From GWA2-66-18 sp964537395 (GTDB taxonomy: Bacteria > Elusimicrobiota > Elusimicrobia > UBA1565 > UBA9628): a DNA stretch of 61,155 nucleotides. Position numbers and translations under genes: made by a program. The stretch is taken from NCBI GenBank assembly GCA_964537395.1, contig CAZIBN010000013.1:1-61155 (forward strand). Direction: 5' to 3'. Below are positions 59,601 to 61,155 of this stretch, piece by piece. The notes under the pieces were generated by a model. That model searched no databases. It was not told the origin of the DNA and saw nothing but the letters and a program-made list of their open reading frames with translations. Positions within the stretch are counted from its first letter, which is position 1; every line of letters begins with the position of its first letter.

Positions 59601-60602
59601 ATGAAGCGCACTCTGAACCTTATCGCCCTCGCCGTCCTGCTCGCGGCTCCCGCCGCGGCGCAGATGAAGACCCTCAACGGAGCCGGCGCGACCTTCCCGT
59701 ATCCGATCTACTCCAAGTGGTTCGACGAGTACCACAAGGTCAAGCCCGACCTGCAGATCAACTACCAGTCGATCGGCTCCGGCGGCGGCATCCGCCAGAT
59801 CACCGAGCGCACGGTGGACTTCGGCGCCACCGACGGCCCGATGACGAACCAGCAGCAGTTCAAGGTGGACGGCAAGATCCTGCACATCCCCGCGGTGCTC
59901 GGCGCCGTCGTGCCCGCCTACAACCTCAAGGGCGTGCCGGACCTGAACCTGTCGGGAACCGTCATCGCCGACATCTTCCTCGGCAAGATCACGCGCTGGA
60001 CCGATCCGGCCATCGCCAAGCTCAACCCCGGCGCGGCGTTCCCCGACGCGGCGATCACCGTGGTGCATCGTTCCGACGGGTCCGGCACGACCTACTGCTT
60101 CGTCGACTACCTCTCCAAGGTCAGCCCGGAGTGGAAGACGAAGGTCGGCGTCGCCACCGCCGTCAAGTGGCCCGTCGGCCTCGGCGGCAAGGGCAACGAG
60201 GGCGTCGCGGGCCTGGTCAAGCAGACCCCGAACGCGATCGGCTACGTCGAGCTGATCTACGCGAAGCAGAACGACATCTCCTACGCGGCGGTCCAGAACA
60301 AGGCCGGCAAGTTCGTGAAGGCCTCCATCGACGGCGTGACCGCCGCCGCGGCGGGCACCAAGATGCCGAAGGACTACCGCGTGTCGATCACGGACGCGGA
60401 GGGCGAGGCGGCCTATCCGATCTCGACCTTCACGTGGCTGCTGATCTACGAGAAGAACACGGGCGACAAGGGCCCGGTGCTCAAGGATTTCCTCAAGTGG
60501 ATGTTGAAGGAAGGCCAGGGCATGGCCAGCGCTCTCGGCTACGCTCCGCTCCCGGACTCCGTCAACGCGATGGTCGCGAAGACCATCGAATCGATCAAGT
60601 AA
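59601..60602 (+). CDS. pstS: Phosphate ABC transporter substrate-binding protein PstS
   Basis: The 333-residue protein has a signal peptide (K-R-T-L-N-L-I-A-L-A-V-L-L-A-A-P-A-A-A-Q). The mature part has the PstS signature: N-G-A-G-A-T-F-P-Y-P-I-Y, Y-Q-S-I-G-S-G-G-G, D-F-G-A-T-D-G-P and V-V-H-R-S-D-G-S-G-T-T. It binds phosphate in the periplasm for PstCAB. Its stop codon overlaps the pstC start. Confidence 0.95.
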   Translation: MKRTLNLIALAVLLAAPAAAQMKTLNGAGATFPYPIYSKWFDEYHKVKPDLQINYQSIGSGGGIRQITERTVDFGATDGPMTNQQQFKVDGKILHIPAVLGAVVPAYNLKGVPDLNLSGTVIADIFLGKITRWTDPAIAKLNPGAAFPDAAITVVHRSDGSGTTYCFVDYLSKVSPEWKTKVGVATAVKWPVGLGGKGNEGVAGLVKQTPNAIGYVELIYAKQNDISYAAVQNKAGKFVKASIDGVTAAAAGTKMPKDYRVSITDAEGEAAYPISTFTWLLIYEKNTGDKGPVLKDFLKWMLKEGQGMASALGYAPLPDSVNAMVAKTIESIK

Positions 60603-61155
60603 TGACGACCGCGGTCCTTGACCGCGCACGCAAGGTCCCCGGCTCTCGCGAGAGAGCCGGGGACCGCCTTTTCCGCCGCCTGATCGCCGGCTTCGCCGGG
60701 ATCATCCTGCTTGCCGCGGTGGCCCTCGCCTGGCAGCTCGCGCGCGAATCCGCGGAGACCTGGAAGACCTTCGGGCTGACCTTCCTCTGGACCTCCGATT
60801 GGGATCCGGTCGCCGACTCCTTCGGAGCGCTTCCGTTCCTGTACGGCACCGCCGTCTCTTCGTTTCTCGCCCTGCTGATCGCCGTTCCCCTCGGCGTCGG
60901 CGCCGCCGTCTTTTTGACCGAACTCGCGCCGAAGCGCCTGGCCGAGATCCTCATGTTCGCCATCGAGCTCCTGGCGGCCGTGCCGAGCGTCATCCTCGGG
61001 CTCATGGGCATCTTCCTTCTCGTTCCCTTCATGCGCTGGATGGGCTCCCCCTACGGCGTCGGCATGTTCACCGCCGGGCTCATCCTCGCCTTCATGATCC
61101 TGCCCTACATCACGACCATCACCCGCGAGGTCCTGCTCACCGTCCCCCGCCCCCT
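60602..61155 (+). CDS. pstC: Phosphate ABC transporter permease PstC, N-terminal part (cut by window edge)
   Basis: About 184 residues are visible. A charged N-terminus of about 25 residues is followed by membrane helix 1 (L-I-A-G-F-A-G-I-I-L-L-A-A-V-A-L-A-W). Then come W-T-S-D-W-D-P-V-A-D-S-F-G-A-L-P-F-L-Y-G-T and further helices (A-A-V-P-S-V-I-L-G-L-M-G-I-F), as in PstC. The ATG shares bases with the pstS stop (TAATG). A strong hairpin lies within codons 11-22. Confidence 0.88.
   Translation, partial: MTTAVLDRARKVPGSRERAGDRLFRRLIAGFAGIILLAAVALAWQLARESAETWKTFGLTFLWTSDWDPVADSFGALPFLYGTAVSSFLALLIAVPLGVGAAVFLTELAPKRLAEILMFAIELLAAVPSVILGLMGIFLLVPFMRWMGSPYGVGMFTAGLILAFMILPYITTITREVLLTVPRP
60634..60671 (+). 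terminator. Terminator-like hairpin inside the 5' end of pstC
   Basis: A 14-bp perfect stem (60634-60647 with 60652-60665) closes a GCGA loop, followed by GCCTTTTCC. It lies after the pstS stop but within the first 25 codons of pstC, so it could lower transcription of pstC and later genes relative to pstS. Confidence 0.6.

Overview
The window is a G+C-rich (about two thirds by eye), densely packed stretch of a diderm bacterial chromosome. LPS genes (lpxD, an LpxH-type phosphatase, two family-9 glycosyltransferases), TonB/ExbB/ExbD, TolC-type proteins, an RND pump and beta-barrel proteins show an outer membrane. A transketolase split in two genes, many exported TPR or Ala/Pro-rich proteins, and a bifunctional MFS/nucleotide-kinase protein fit an uncharacterised lineage such as Elusimicrobiota. 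That placement is an inference; no rRNA is present to test it.

Layout. 1-6285: an ExbB/ExbD/ExbD motor, a TonB-like protein, a long TPR protein and small exported proteins. 6423-13488: a coupled operon with a membrane protein, DUF4178 proteins, a DUF350 protein, a membrane-fused spermidine synthase homologue and a Tat-type FAD oxidoreductase. 13567-18238: split transketolase, purine and pyrimidine nucleoside phosphorylases and uracil phosphoribosyltransferase, i.e. nucleoside salvage linked to pentose phosphates. 18235-21076: a phosphoesterase, three tandem small exported CX5C-repeat genes and an FNR-type regulator. 21091-27027: TPR protein, tRNA-His, a toxin-antitoxin pair joined to an ornithine-cyclodeaminase-family gene, lpxD and small genes. 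27064-37861: two export operons (TetR-TolC-RND; ECF sigma/anti-sigma/CpxP-like/TolC/adaptor/MacB). 37823-45710: acyltransferase, glycosyltransferases, enoyl-CoA hydratase, RecQ, LpxH-like and MGDG-synthase-like genes. 45974-61155: a phosphate and polyphosphate region with an MFS-thymidylate kinase-DUF2252 fusion, an ApaH-like phosphatase, MFS, PPK1, CYTH, SixA, PhoB-PhoR, a porin, PstS and the start of PstC.

The strongest candidate for an undescribed system is at 19100-21021. Three paralogous genes encode exported 63-85-residue proteins built from the motif C-V-[WF]-P-x-x-C. Each has its own terminator and the same promoter layout: an FNR-like site centred at -41.5 and further sites centred at -64.5 and -78.5 relative to the predicted start of transcription. 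The adjacent gene encodes a CRP/FNR-family protein with the CX2CX5C cysteine pattern of oxygen-sensing FNR. The likely reading is a redox- or oxygen-controlled set of secreted cysteine-loop proteins of unknown function.

Other window-wide signals: about nineteen genes have a TANNNT -10 element 5-7 bases before the start codon, as expected for leaderless mRNAs. Three long near-perfect palindromes share GTCAGGC ends, and two other interspersed repeat families are present. PHO-box-like 11-bp direct repeats lie before pstS and the porin gene.
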